Positions 1 through 6,702 of a stretch of DNA of 64,000 nt are shown one piece after another. This DNA is from Actinoplanes lutulentus (GTDB taxonomy: Bacteria; Actinomycetota; Actinomycetes; Mycobacteriales; Micromonosporaceae): assembly GCF_003259845.1 (NCBI RefSeq), contig NZ_QLMJ01000018.1, forward strand, positions 186,001 through 250,000, given 5' to 3'. How positions within the stretch are numbered: the first letter of the stretch is position 1; each line of letters starts with the position of its first letter. Under the pieces are notes generated by a model. The model was not told where the DNA came from and ran no database searches. It saw only the letters and a program-made list of their open reading frames with translations. A program made the position numbers and the translations under genes.

Positions 1-1157
1 ACCACGCCGAACTTGTTCTCCTTCTCGGCCGGCGGGATGGCGGTGTTCAGCCGCAGCATGTCGGCCTGCAGCTTGCCGGTGTTGTTCTGGAAGCCGTCGA
101 TGATCCCGTCCGGGATGCCGGTCAGCAGGATCGCCAGCAGGTCGGCGCGCGGTTCCTTGGTCTTGTTCAGCGCGTCCAGCTTGTCGAACAGACCCGGGTA
201 GAGCACCGGCAGCAGCGCGCCGAGTTCCGGGGTCGCGACGAACTCGGCGAAGCGCTTGTCCTCGCTCGGCGGCAGGCTGTTCCACTTGTCCTTCTCCGCC
301 ATCGGGACGATGACCTCGTTGAACAGCGGGTTGCCGAGCCGGGACACCTGGACCTGCGGGCCGACCACGACGTCAGCGCCCTCTTTGTCACCGCGTACCT
401 CGACCTGGCGGCGGCTGGCCGACGTCCACACGCCGATGACCGCTCCGGCGTCGCGTCCGCGTACCCGCTTCTTGCCTTCCCGGCGGACCATGTGCAGCGG
501 GATCTGGACCGCGATGCTGTGCACGTTGGTCTTGTCGGTGGCGTTGACCGCCTTGCCGGCGTAGTTGAACAGGTTCTGGCCGACCAGGTGCTTGTCCTGG
601 AACGGGCGCAGCGTGCCCAGGTCGAAGATCGAGCCGAGGTCGACGAAGAACGCGTCGGCGCGCTGACCGGCGAAGACCTTCTCGCCGGACTTCAGCTTGT
701 GCACCGCGTCCTCGGCCAGCTTCTCGTAATCGGGGATCGAGAGCGGTCCGACGTTGCAGGGCGGGCAGGGCAGGCTCTTCGCGAGGACCGTGCTCTTGCC
801 GTGCGAGTCGACCTTGGTGACCGAGTAGAACTGCCGCCGGTTCCAGTTCTCGCTGTCGAGAGACTCGATCGGGCCGGTGTTGTACAGGAAGGTCCGGTCG
901 TTGCGCAGCTCGGTACGGAAGCGGAACTGGTACGTGACGTCCGGGCGGGCGTCGCCGTTCGCATCGATGTGGATCTCGTAGAGGACGTCGTCGCCGAACT
1001 CGAAGAAGTTCGGTCCGCTCGCCGGGAGCTGCAGCGGGACGTAGTTCGCGATCAGCGTGACCGTGTCGGGGTCGTCAGGGCTGACGAAGGCGTACAGGTC
1101 GGAGCTGTCGGCCACCGGGTCTTTGCTGATCTCCGGCGCTTCGCGGTGTGAAGACAT
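1..1157 (-). CDS. DUF4331 family protein, C-terminus off window
   Basis: 385 residues are visible; the gene runs off the left edge, so its C-terminus is missing. The protein opens MSSHREAPEISKDPVADSSD and continues with 'DLYAFVSPDDPDTVTLIANY', the characteristic start of the DUF4331 family, whose biochemical role is unknown. No signal peptide is seen. The ATG (1155-1157) is preceded by GAGGAG (complement of 1167-1172) at 9 bases. It lies 21 bases downstream of a small Tat-signal protein and shares its strand with an LPMO further upstream, so the three may be cotranscribed. Family assignment rests on remembered family sequence; function is not inferred. Confidence 0.85.
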   Translation of the reverse strand, partial: MSSHREAPEISKDPVADSSDLYAFVSPDDPDTVTLIANYVPLQLPASGPNFFEFGDDVLYEIHIDANGDARPDVTYQFRFRTELRNDRTFLYNTGPIESLDSENWNRRQFYSVTKVDSHGKSTVLAKSLPCPPCNVGPLSIPDYEKLAEDAVHKLKSGEKVFAGQRADAFFVDLGSIFDLGTLRPFQDKHLVGQNLFNYAGKAVNATDKTNVHSIAVQIPLHMVRREGKKRVRGRDAGAVIGVWTSASRRQVEVRGDKEGADVVVGPQVQVSRLGNPLFNEVIVPMAEKDKWNSLPPSEDKRFAEFVATPELGALLPVLYPGLFDKLDALNKTKEPRADLLAILLTGIPDGIIDGFQNNTGKLQADMLRLNTAIPPAEKENKFGV

Positions 1158-1178
1158 GGTCGCGTACTCCTCTCTGCG

Positions 1179-1454
1179 TTAGCGGCCGGCTGCTTTGAGC
1201 AGCTGGGCGGCGAGCTTCTTGTCGGTGATGGTCAGTCGCTTCTCACCGGAGAAGACGTCGAAGGTGCCCTTGTTCGCGTCGCGGAGGGATAGCACCAGTG
1301 GCTTACCCTTCTCCTTGTCGTCGCCGTTCTCGCCGGCGAGGCTCAGGCCGGCCACGGACACTGCCGAGACGCCGACGCCGGTCGCGGCGAGGGCGAGGAC
1401 CCGGCGGCGGGAGAGCCAGGGGCTCCTCTGGGCGCGGTAACGAACACGACTCAT
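1179..1454 (-). CDS. small Tat-exported protein, unknown function
   Basis: A 91-residue protein. Its N-terminus carries a twin-arginine signal (residues 15-21, SRRRVLA) followed by an alanine/valine-rich hydrophobic stretch to about residue 41. The mature part is only about 50 residues, charged, and ends in a short helix-like KLAAQLLKAAGR. A longer in-frame ORF exists upstream, but the ATG at 1452-1454 has AAAGG just before it and puts the Tat motif at the right distance from the start. It sits 21 bases upstream of the DUF4331 gene, suggesting the two are made together. I do not recognise the mature domain. Confidence 0.7.
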   Translation of the reverse strand: MSRVRYRAQRSPWLSRRRVLALAATGVGVSAVSVAGLSLAGENGDDKEKGKPLVLSLRDANKGTFDVFSGEKRLTITDKKLAAQLLKAAGR

Positions 1455-1539
1455 GCTGGGCCTTTCATCGTCAATTCGGGGGGCCTGACGGGCGGTGCAT
1501 TGTCGACGCCCGTCAGTACGAGATCCACACACCGGCGGT

Positions 1540-2421
1540 TCAACTGTTTTTGCGACGACGTGCTCGGCTGAGTCCCGCACCCGCTGCTACCAGGGCCGCT
1601 GCTGTGAGCGCTCCCAAAATCAGCCAGTGACCGATATTCACCATGGTGGTGTCCGCGCTCGCCGGTGCCGCGTCGATCACGGCCGGTTCCGACTCCACGG
1701 GCGCCGGCGCCTCTGTGGTCTTCTTCACCACCGGCGCTGCTGTCGTCTTCTTCACCACCGGCGCTGCTGTCGTCTTCTTCACCACCGCCTTCTTCACCAC
1801 CGGCGCTCCGAACTCCAGGTCGGAACACGAGTAGTAGGTGTCCGGTGTGCTGGACGTCTCCCAGACCACGTAGAGGATCTGCCGCCCGGTCCGCTCCGGC
1901 AGCGTCACCTTCATCCGGTACGCGCCATCGGTCAGCGGCGGGTCCTTGATGTCGGCGAGCGGCTTCGACCCGAGGGCGTCCCACGTCAGCTTCGTCGCCG
2001 GGTCGTAACCGGCCTTGGTCAGGTAGATCCGGAAGCTGCCCTCGTGCGGGATCGTCCCCCGATAGGAGACGGACAGCCGCTGACCGGATTTCACATCGGT
2101 CGACGGGAAGTCGTCCCGGGCCAGATCGAGGCCCTTGTACAGCGCGATCCCGCCGCTGCACAGCTCACCGTCCGGCACCCGCTCCCGGTCGTTGCCGTTC
2201 ACGTTCGCGAGGCGCAGATTGTCGTACGCCCCCAATCGCCCACCGGTGGCCTTGCGCGCCGCGACGCAGGCCGCCGCGCTGGTCTTGCTGCCGTTGCCGC
2301 CGCAGGCGGCGGTCCGGCTGATCGGGGTGACCGGCGAGCCGTGCGCGAGCGCGGCAGCGGGCAGGGCAGGCACGGACGCGAGGGTCAGCAGCCCGGCGGC
2401 GGTGAGGAGGCGGACGTACAC
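1540..2421 (-). CDS. lytic polysaccharide monooxygenase (AA10), membrane-anchored
   Basis: 293 residues with the GTG start at 2421, preceded by AGGAG at 7 bases; the longer ORF has no such site. A signal peptide ends at ALA, leaving His27 as the first mature residue. With His126 (IPHEGSF) it forms the copper histidine brace of AA10 enzymes, which oxidatively cleave chitin or cellulose outside the cell. The catalytic domain spans about 27-215. It is followed by three VVKKTTAAP-type repeats (about 220-245), a linker, a membrane helix (about 258-282) and an RRRK stop-transfer end. Most AA10 enzymes are secreted freely or carry a binding module; this one appears tethered to the cell surface. Substrate cannot be told from the sequence. 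Confidence 0.85.
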   Translation of the reverse strand: MYVRLLTAAGLLTLASVPALPAAALAHGSPVTPISRTAACGGNGSKTSAAACVAARKATGGRLGAYDNLRLANVNGNDRERVPDGELCSGGIALYKGLDLARDDFPSTDVKSGQRLSVSYRGTIPHEGSFRIYLTKAGYDPATKLTWDALGSKPLADIKDPPLTDGAYRMKVTLPERTGRQILYVVWETSSTPDTYYSCSDLEFGAPVVKKAVVKKTTAAPVVKKTTAAPVVKKTTEAPAPVESEPAVIDAAPASADTTMVNIGHWLILGALTAAALVAAGAGLSRARRRKNS

Positions 2422-2553
2422 GAGGACACTCCTGGGCAGACACCGGCCGGGGATTCCCGGCCACCCTGGGGTACGTACTTCGGGCACCGCTCGTTCAGCC
2501 GAGGCAAAGCTGTGGTTGCATGGCCGATGTCCGGTAAGAACTCAGGAGGATTC

Positions 2554-2922
2554 ATGAACAAGCCTGACGTCGGCCCCATCCCCGACGCTCCCGCCAGCGA
2601 ACTGCTGATCGAGGACATCGTCGAGGGCGAGGGCCAGGAGGCGAAGGCCGGCGATTTCGTCAGCGTCCACTACGTCGGCGTCGCCCAGTCCACCGGCAAG
2701 GAGTTCGACGCCTCCTACAACCGCGGCGAGGCGTTCGGCTTCCGGGTCGCCGGCCAGCAGGTCATCCAGGGCTGGGACCAGGGCGTGGCCGGCATGAAGG
2801 TCGGCGGCCGCCGCAAACTCGTCATCCCGCCGCACCTGGGTTACGGAGCCCGCGGCGCGGCCGGCGCGATCAAGCCGAACGAGACCCTGGTCTTCGTGGT
2901 GGACCTGCTCGAGGTCCACTGA
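2554..2922 (+). CDS. FKBP-type peptidyl-prolyl cis-trans isomerase
   Basis: A 122-residue single-domain cytoplasmic FKBP that catalyses prolyl cis-trans isomerisation. It shows the family landmarks: VSVHYVG near residue 42, the FDASYNRG loop, QVIQGWDQGVAGMKVGGRRKL (the FK506-pocket and flap strand) and a C-terminal ETLVFVVDLLEV. No signal peptide is present, so it acts in the cytosol. The ATG at 2554 is chosen because AGGAGG lies at 2544-2549; the much longer upstream frame is non-coding. A GC-rich hairpin follows at 2942-2968. Confidence 0.93.
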   Translation: MNKPDVGPIPDAPASELLIEDIVEGEGQEAKAGDFVSVHYVGVAQSTGKEFDASYNRGEAFGFRVAGQQVIQGWDQGVAGMKVGGRRKLVIPPHLGYGARGAAGAIKPNETLVFVVDLLEVH

Positions 2923-2941
2923 TCCTCTGCTTCACCCGTGG

Positions 2942-2968
2942 GGCCCGGCCGGTTCGTCCGACCGGGCC
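2942..2968 (+). terminator. hairpin terminator after FKBP gene
   Basis: GGCCCGG (2942-2948) pairs with CCGGGCC (2962-2968), and CGG with CCG inside one C/A mismatch around a ttcgt loop. It lies 20 bases past the FKBP stop. There is no T-run, which is common in high-GC actinobacterial terminators. Confidence 0.5.
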
Positions 2969-2991
2969 TCGACGCTGTCTGACGAACGTTT

Positions 2992-2997
2992 TACGCT
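2992..2997 (+). promoter_or_regulatory. -10 box TACGCT for leaderless toxin gene
   Basis: TACGCT ends 6 bases before the GTG start at 3004 and no Shine-Dalgarno is present. This spacing puts transcription start at or next to the GTG, as in leaderless actinobacterial transcripts. No good -35 is seen. Confidence 0.45.
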
Positions 2998-3003
2998 GGG
3001 GGT

Positions 3004-3273
3004 GTGGGGTACGAGTGGCTGACAGCGGCACTGGCTGCCCTGCGTGACGTCGAGACGTGGGAAGTGACCCAGGTTCTCTCCGCGAAACAGCGGCTTCCGC
3101 TGGCCGCGGAGAGCGCCGGAGTCCACTTCCTGACGATCAGCGGCCGGACCGAGACCGGCCGGGCTCTGGTCGTCGCGGTGCGACTTCTCGGCGGGCACCA
3201 GCAGCAGATCATCGGCGCCCGCGAGATGACACCGGACGAGTTGGCTCGGTTCGAGGCGTGGGAGGCATCATGA
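3004..3273 (+). CDS. BrnT-like toxin of a type II toxin-antitoxin pair
   Basis: 89 residues. The second half, with 'TETGRALVVAVRLLGG' and 'IIGAREMTPDELARFEAW', resembles the closing strands and the 'I-S-A-R ... E ... YE' helix of BrnT toxins, ribosome-independent RNases. The first half lacks the usual 'WD..K...N..KHG' opening, so it is a divergent member. The start is a GTG with no ribosome site but a -10-like box 6 bases upstream. Its TGA overlaps the ATG of the next gene (ATGA), the toxin-first order typical of BrnTA. It could instead be an unrelated small protein with a similar fold; the pairing with a ribbon-helix-helix partner supports the toxin call. Confidence 0.55.
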   Translation: MGYEWLTAALAALRDVETWEVTQVLSAKQRLPLAAESAGVHFLTISGRTETGRALVVAVRLLGGHQQQIIGAREMTPDELARFEAWEAS

Positions 3274-3593
3274 CCAGGCAATACACCGACGAACAGCTCA
3301 GCGCGGCAGCGGTCGCCTTCGCCGCCGGCACGGTCACCTACGACCCGGCGGCACGAGTGAGCCTGCCCCCGGTCCCGGAGGCCGAGCCGATGGTGCCGCT
3401 CGGTGTGCGGGTGCCGCCGGCCCTCGCCCAGCGGGTCCGCGCCGCTGCCGATCAGGCCGGTGTTCCGTACTCGCAGCTGGTCCGCGAATGGATCGAACTG
3501 GGCCTCACCGACATGGCCGGCGACCTCACGGTCTCCGTCGCGGTGCTGCGGCGGGCCATCGCACACGCGGCCCAGAGCGGCCAGGCTGCGTAA
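3270..3593 (+). CDS. CopG/BrnA-like ribbon-helix-helix antitoxin
   Basis: 107 residues. The ATG overlaps the toxin stop codon by four bases, implying translational coupling. Residues 48-82 (PLGVRVPPALAQRVRAAADQ onward to SQLVREWIELGL) form a strand-helix-helix of the CopG/MetJ type used for DNA binding by antitoxins. The N-terminal 45 residues and the C-terminal helix (about 85-105) probably hold toxin contacts. In BrnTA systems the antitoxin dimer represses its own operon; that is expected here, but no clear operator was found at the promoter. Confidence 0.6.
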   Translation: MTRQYTDEQLSAAAVAFAAGTVTYDPAARVSLPPVPEAEPMVPLGVRVPPALAQRVRAAADQAGVPYSQLVREWIELGLTDMAGDLTVSVAVLRRAIAHAAQSGQAA

Positions 3594-3632
3594 AAGCGGA
3601 AAATCGCAACCGTATGGGTCGACCATGGGCCC

Positions 3633-3809
3633 ATGGCTGAAGAACACCACACCGAGCCGCCCCTGAAGGTTCACGGCGACAAGCTGGCCGAAGCCTTCAT
3701 CCAGGCACACCTCGTCAACGCGCCGGTCCTGCCCGAGCACCCGAGCGTCAAGCTGCCGGGCCGGCACCCGGCTGCCCCGGCCTCCCAACCGGCCCATAAT
3801 GCGGTGTGA
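3633..3809 (+). CDS. 58-residue microprotein coupled to aac(2')-I
   Basis: A short open frame beginning MAEEHHTEPPLKVHGDKLAE and ending PAHNAV. Its TGA (3807-3809) overlaps the GTG start of the acetyltransferase gene at 3806 by three bases in a GTGA arrangement, the layout of cotranslated actinobacterial gene pairs. Codon third positions are strongly G/C, consistent with real coding. The protein is rich in His, Pro and charged residues with no membrane segment. No ribosome site is evident. I do not recognise a family. Its likely value is as a leader that couples translation, or as a small partner protein. Confidence 0.55.
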   Translation: MAEEHHTEPPLKVHGDKLAEAFIQAHLVNAPVLPEHPSVKLPGRHPAAPASQPAHNAV

Positions 3810-4330
3810 CCCCGGTTCGCACCGTCTCCACCGCTGATCTCTCCGGCCCCGAGCGGTCGGCCGTCCGCGGCCTGCTCGACCTCGCGTTCGGCGGCGCATT
3901 CACCGCCGAGGACTGGGACCACGCCCTCGGCGGCCTGCACTTCCTCGTCCTCGGCGGCGGCGGCGAGCCGATCGCGCACGCCTCCGTCGTCCCGCGCCGG
4001 TTCCTGCTCGACGACCGTCCGCTGCGCTGCGGGTACGTCGAGGCTGTCGCCGTGCATCCGGCCCACCGCAGGCAGGGCCTGGGCGGCGCCGTCATGGCGC
4101 CGGCCGAGCGGGCCATCGACCATGGGTACGACCTGGGGGCGCTCTCCGCCTCCGAGGACGGGCACGGGCTGTACCTGTCACGCGGCTGGCGGCTCTGGGA
4201 CGGCCCGACGGCGGTGCTGGCGCCCTCCGGGGTGACCCTGACCCCGGAGGACGACGACAGCACTTTCGTACGCGGAATCACCGCGACCGGCACGCTCGTC
4301 TGCGACTGGCGTGCCGGCGACGTCTGGTGA
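3806..4330 (+). CDS. aac(2'): aminoglycoside 2'-N-acetyltransferase, AAC(2')-I family
   Basis: 174 residues with a GNAT fold. The protein matches the mycobacterial/Providencia AAC(2')-I family from end to end: 'LRCGYVEAVAVHPAHRRQGL' (acetyl-CoA motif A, about 75-94), 'LGALSASEDGHGLYLSRGW', 'GPTAVLAPSGVTLTPEDD' and the closing CDWRAGDVW, which I recall as identical to the M. tuberculosis enzyme. These enzymes transfer acetate from acetyl-CoA to the 2'-amino group of gentamicin, tobramycin and related drugs, and chromosomal copies in actinomycetes are intrinsic. It is translationally coupled to a 58-residue ORF. Whether it gives resistance in the host cannot be read from sequence. Confidence 0.85.
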   Translation: MTPVRTVSTADLSGPERSAVRGLLDLAFGGAFTAEDWDHALGGLHFLVLGGGGEPIAHASVVPRRFLLDDRPLRCGYVEAVAVHPAHRRQGLGGAVMAPAERAIDHGYDLGALSASEDGHGLYLSRGWRLWDGPTAVLAPSGVTLTPEDDDSTFVRGITATGTLVCDWRAGDVW

Positions 4331-4336
4331 CCGGTC

Positions 4337-4465
4337 TTACCGGCGCGGCCTGCGACGGCCGCGGAGCGTGACCGAGCGGCTGCGGCAGCGCCGCCGGGCC
4401 GGCGCCGGCTCCGGGCTGCCCGAGTCGAACGCCTCGAACTCGAACGGGTCGTCGAAAGGGCTCAC
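4337..4465 (-). CDS. possible 42-residue ORF overlapping lipoprotein stop
   Basis: The GTG at 4465 overlaps the TGA (4464-4462) of the lipoprotein gene in a GTGA arrangement. The frame encodes an acidic start (SPFDDPFEFEAF) and a very basic end (ARRRCRSRSVTLRGRRRPRR). The charge split and the coupled start are suggestive. The sequence is short and arginine-rich, which random high-GC DNA can also give. Function unknown. Confidence 0.35.
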   Translation of the reverse strand: MSPFDDPFEFEAFDSGSPEPAPARRRCRSRSVTLRGRRRPRR

Positions 4466-5337
4466 TCAGCGCTCCGCAGGGACTCGCAGCCTGACTCGTC
4501 GGGCAGCAGCGGCCGGAACATCACCGACCACTGCTTACCGCCGGACGTCCAGGCGGTCTGCTGGTTGGCCTTGCCGGCGGCCTCCAGGACGGTGTCCTTC
4601 TCCGCGCCGCTGACCGCCAGGCAGTGGATCGCCACGGTCTTGTTCAGGAACTCGCCCGGGAGCTGCGCGCCGGGCCAGGCCACCGGCTTGCCGCCGAGGC
4701 CGTCACCGGGGTCGGTCCACGGCTGTGCGATCACCGCGACCTCCTCCGGAGTGTAGGGCTGCGACTCGGCGCCGAGGCTGGTGAGCTTGTCGACGAAGGT
4801 CTTCAGCGTCTTCCGCGCGGCCTGGTTCGCCGGGGTCAGCGAGCTGTCGTCGGGCTGGGTCTCGTTGAGCGCCACCACGTCGACGCTCTGGGTGCCGTAC
4901 CCGGTCACCACCGAGACGTGGGTGCTCGGGGCGTCGGCGACGTTGGGCGAACCGAAGTCGGTGCCGGTCTCGACGCCCGCCTCGCCCGCCTCGGCGGCCA
5001 GCTGCTTCACCTCCTCCGGCGTGATCCGGGCGACCTGGAGGTTGGGCAGCGCCGGGCCGGGATAGATCAGCGTGGTCGGGCCCTCGGTGATCACCCGGCC
5101 GTCGGCGTAGACGCTCACCATCGGGAGCCGGCCCACCAGGAACTGCGGGGGCACGAAGCCGCCCCGGTACTGCACGCGCAGCACCAGGTCGTTGGCGGAG
5201 GGCGCGGTGACGCTCTCGGTCACCGGATCGGACTTGCCCGGTGCGCCGGCGTCACCGGCGGCACCGGGCTGGGCGCAGGCGCCCAGCATCAGCATGGGGA
5301 TGGCGGCAGCGGTCAGGAGGCCGCGAGTTCGGGTCAT
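4462..5337 (-). CDS. secreted lipoprotein, unknown function
   Basis: 291 residues. A lipoprotein signal peptide ends at LGAC with Cys21 as the lipidated residue, so the protein is anchored to the outer face of the membrane. The mature part has a disordered Ala/Gly/Pro linker, then a strand-rich domain beginning LVLRVQYRGGFVPPQFLVG near residue 50 that holds 'LPMVSVYADGRVITEGPTTL'. That motif is seen in several uncharacterised actinobacterial lipoproteins. No enzyme motif is recognised. A possible 42-residue ORF overlaps its stop codon. Confidence 0.75.
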   Translation of the reverse strand: MTRTRGLLTAAAIPMLMLGACAQPGAAGDAGAPGKSDPVTESVTAPSANDLVLRVQYRGGFVPPQFLVGRLPMVSVYADGRVITEGPTTLIYPGPALPNLQVARITPEEVKQLAAEAGEAGVETGTDFGSPNVADAPSTHVSVVTGYGTQSVDVVALNETQPDDSSLTPANQAARKTLKTFVDKLTSLGAESQPYTPEEVAVIAQPWTDPGDGLGGKPVAWPGAQLPGEFLNKTVAIHCLAVSGAEKDTVLEAAGKANQQTAWTSGGKQWSVMFRPLLPDESGCESLRSAE

Positions 5338-5412
5338 GCTGGGTACGACGAGACGACCGTCACGCCGGTTCCGTCCCGTTTCGGATTTTCCCCTGAACGA
5401 GCCTGGACTTTT

Positions 5413-5622
5413 TTAGACGGCGACCCTCGCCTCACGTCCCAGGACCTCGACCACGTCGCCGGGGTGGAGCTGGCGGCCGCGGCGGATGTCGACCTCGCCG
5501 TTCACCGTCACGTCGCCGGAGGCGATCACGATCTTCGCCTCTCCCCCGGTCTCGATGAGATCGGCCAGTTTGAGGAACTGGCCCAGCCGGATCATGTCGC
5601 TACCGATGGAAACGTCTCGCAT
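5413..5622 (-). CDS. S4-domain RNA-binding protein (YbcJ-like)
   Basis: 69 residues, almost entirely one S4 domain. 'IRLGQFLKLADLIETGGEAK' is the helix-loop-helix and 'IASGDVTVNGEVDIRRGRQL' with HPGDVVEV forms the RNA-binding strands. The length and the GGEAK segment match the YbcJ/YaaA-type free-standing S4 proteins, thought to bind structured RNA or ribosome precursors. No other domain is present. It stands alone between a lipoprotein and a YcnI-like gene on the opposite strand. Confidence 0.85.
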   Translation of the reverse strand: MRDVSIGSDMIRLGQFLKLADLIETGGEAKIVIASGDVTVNGEVDIRRGRQLHPGDVVEVLGREARVAV

Positions 5623-5708
5623 ACGTCCATCATCCTTGACGAGAAACGATCTCGAAAACTTCCGGGCCGTCGTTGAACCATCCTGGCCGGTGATCCGAAC
5701 TACATGTC

Positions 5709-6530
5709 GTGAGGCATCTGGGGATCGCCCGCCGTGCGGGCGCGTTGACCGCGGTGACCGCTGCCGCCGTACTCTCGACCGCCGGCCCGGCCGCGGCCGA
5801 CGTGACGGTGAGTCCGGCGAGTGTGCCGCAGGGAAGCGGACAGAACCTGACCTTCAAGGTCACCAACGAGGGCGCCGCGCCGATCACCGAGGTGACGCTG
5901 CGGATCCCGGCGGACACGCCGATCGCGGAGGTCTATCCGCTGTCGGTGGACGACTGGGCGCCCAAGATCGTGTGGCAGAAGCTGAGTCAGCCGCTCACCT
6001 CGATCCACAACGGGACGCCGGTCGACGAGGCGCCGAGCGCGATCACCTGGATCGCCGTCGGCGGCACGTCGATCGCTCCGGGTGGCTCGGCCGATCTGAC
6101 CGTGGCCGTCGGCCCGCTGCCGACGCTGAGCTCGGTGCGTTTCGCCGTGGACGCGAAACTCGCCGACGGCTCGGCCGCCCCGGCGATGCCTCCGGCCTCG
6201 CTGACGCTCACCCCGTCCGACGGCACCGCCGCCACGACACACCACGGTGCTGCCCCCACGACCGGAACCGATCAGGCGCTCACCCCGCAGGAGCAGGCGG
6301 CGTTCAACGAGATTCTCGAGGAGCAGAACGGCCCCTCGGTGATGTCGATCGCCGGCTGGGTGGTCGCCGCTCTGGCGCTGCTCGGCTGCGGCTGGGTCAT
6401 GTTCCGCAACCGGCACCGCGCCGAGGAGGAGCCGGACGCACCCTCCGAGCCCGATGAGAACGAGCTCGATGCCGAGGCCGGCAAGGAGCCCGTCGGCGCC
6501 GGCACCAGCAAGTGGGCCTTCAAGGGCTAG
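5709..6530 (+). CDS. YcnI-like DUF1775 exported protein, His brace absent
   Basis: 273 residues. A signal peptide ends near residue 31 (AAA-DVTVSPASV); the DUF1775 domain follows to about residue 160, a disordered linker, a membrane helix (about 211-232) and an acidic cytoplasmic tail. Bacillus YcnI begins its mature chain with His and binds one Cu(II) through a mono-histidine brace. Here the equivalent residue is Asp, so the known copper site is lost. No copper genes (CopC/CopD, PCuAC) lie next to it, unlike the usual ycnI context. The GTG start has no clear Shine-Dalgarno. Role unknown, possibly a paralogue with other metal preference. Confidence 0.8.
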   Translation: MRHLGIARRAGALTAVTAAAVLSTAGPAAADVTVSPASVPQGSGQNLTFKVTNEGAAPITEVTLRIPADTPIAEVYPLSVDDWAPKIVWQKLSQPLTSIHNGTPVDEAPSAITWIAVGGTSIAPGGSADLTVAVGPLPTLSSVRFAVDAKLADGSAAPAMPPASLTLTPSDGTAATTHHGAAPTTGTDQALTPQEQAAFNEILEEQNGPSVMSIAGWVVAALALLGCGWVMFRNRHRAEEEPDAPSEPDENELDAEAGKEPVGAGTSKWAFKG

Positions 6531-6665
6531 ACAGACTCCGACGCAGGCCGGGTCCTGCGAGCGGGAAACCTCACGCGGGTGGGCGTGAGGGTGTCGTGGG
6601 TAAGCGCGTGGGGCGTGAACCACGACCGGCGGGTGGGGCCCCGGGCAAGGCCCGTGATCCGCGCG

Positions 6666-6693
6666 CAGGGCGGGTGGGGGCAACCCCGCCCGC
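6666..6693. terminator. bidirectional hairpin terminator
   Basis: A 12-bp stem (GGGCGGGTGGGG with CCCCGCCCGCCC, one T/G wobble) closes a 4-base loop between two convergent genes; ttcattctc follows on the plus strand. A second smaller hairpin (CCTCACGC/GCGTGAGG, 6569-6590) lies upstream. The gap 6531-6702 otherwise holds nothing recognised. Confidence 0.65.
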
Positions 6694-6702
6694 CCTTCAT
6701 TC

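Noticed and set aside
1495..2553. N-terminal 353-residue extension of the FKBP frame
   Set aside because: It lies opposite the LPMO gene and has shadow composition; AGGAGG at 2544 supports the short start.
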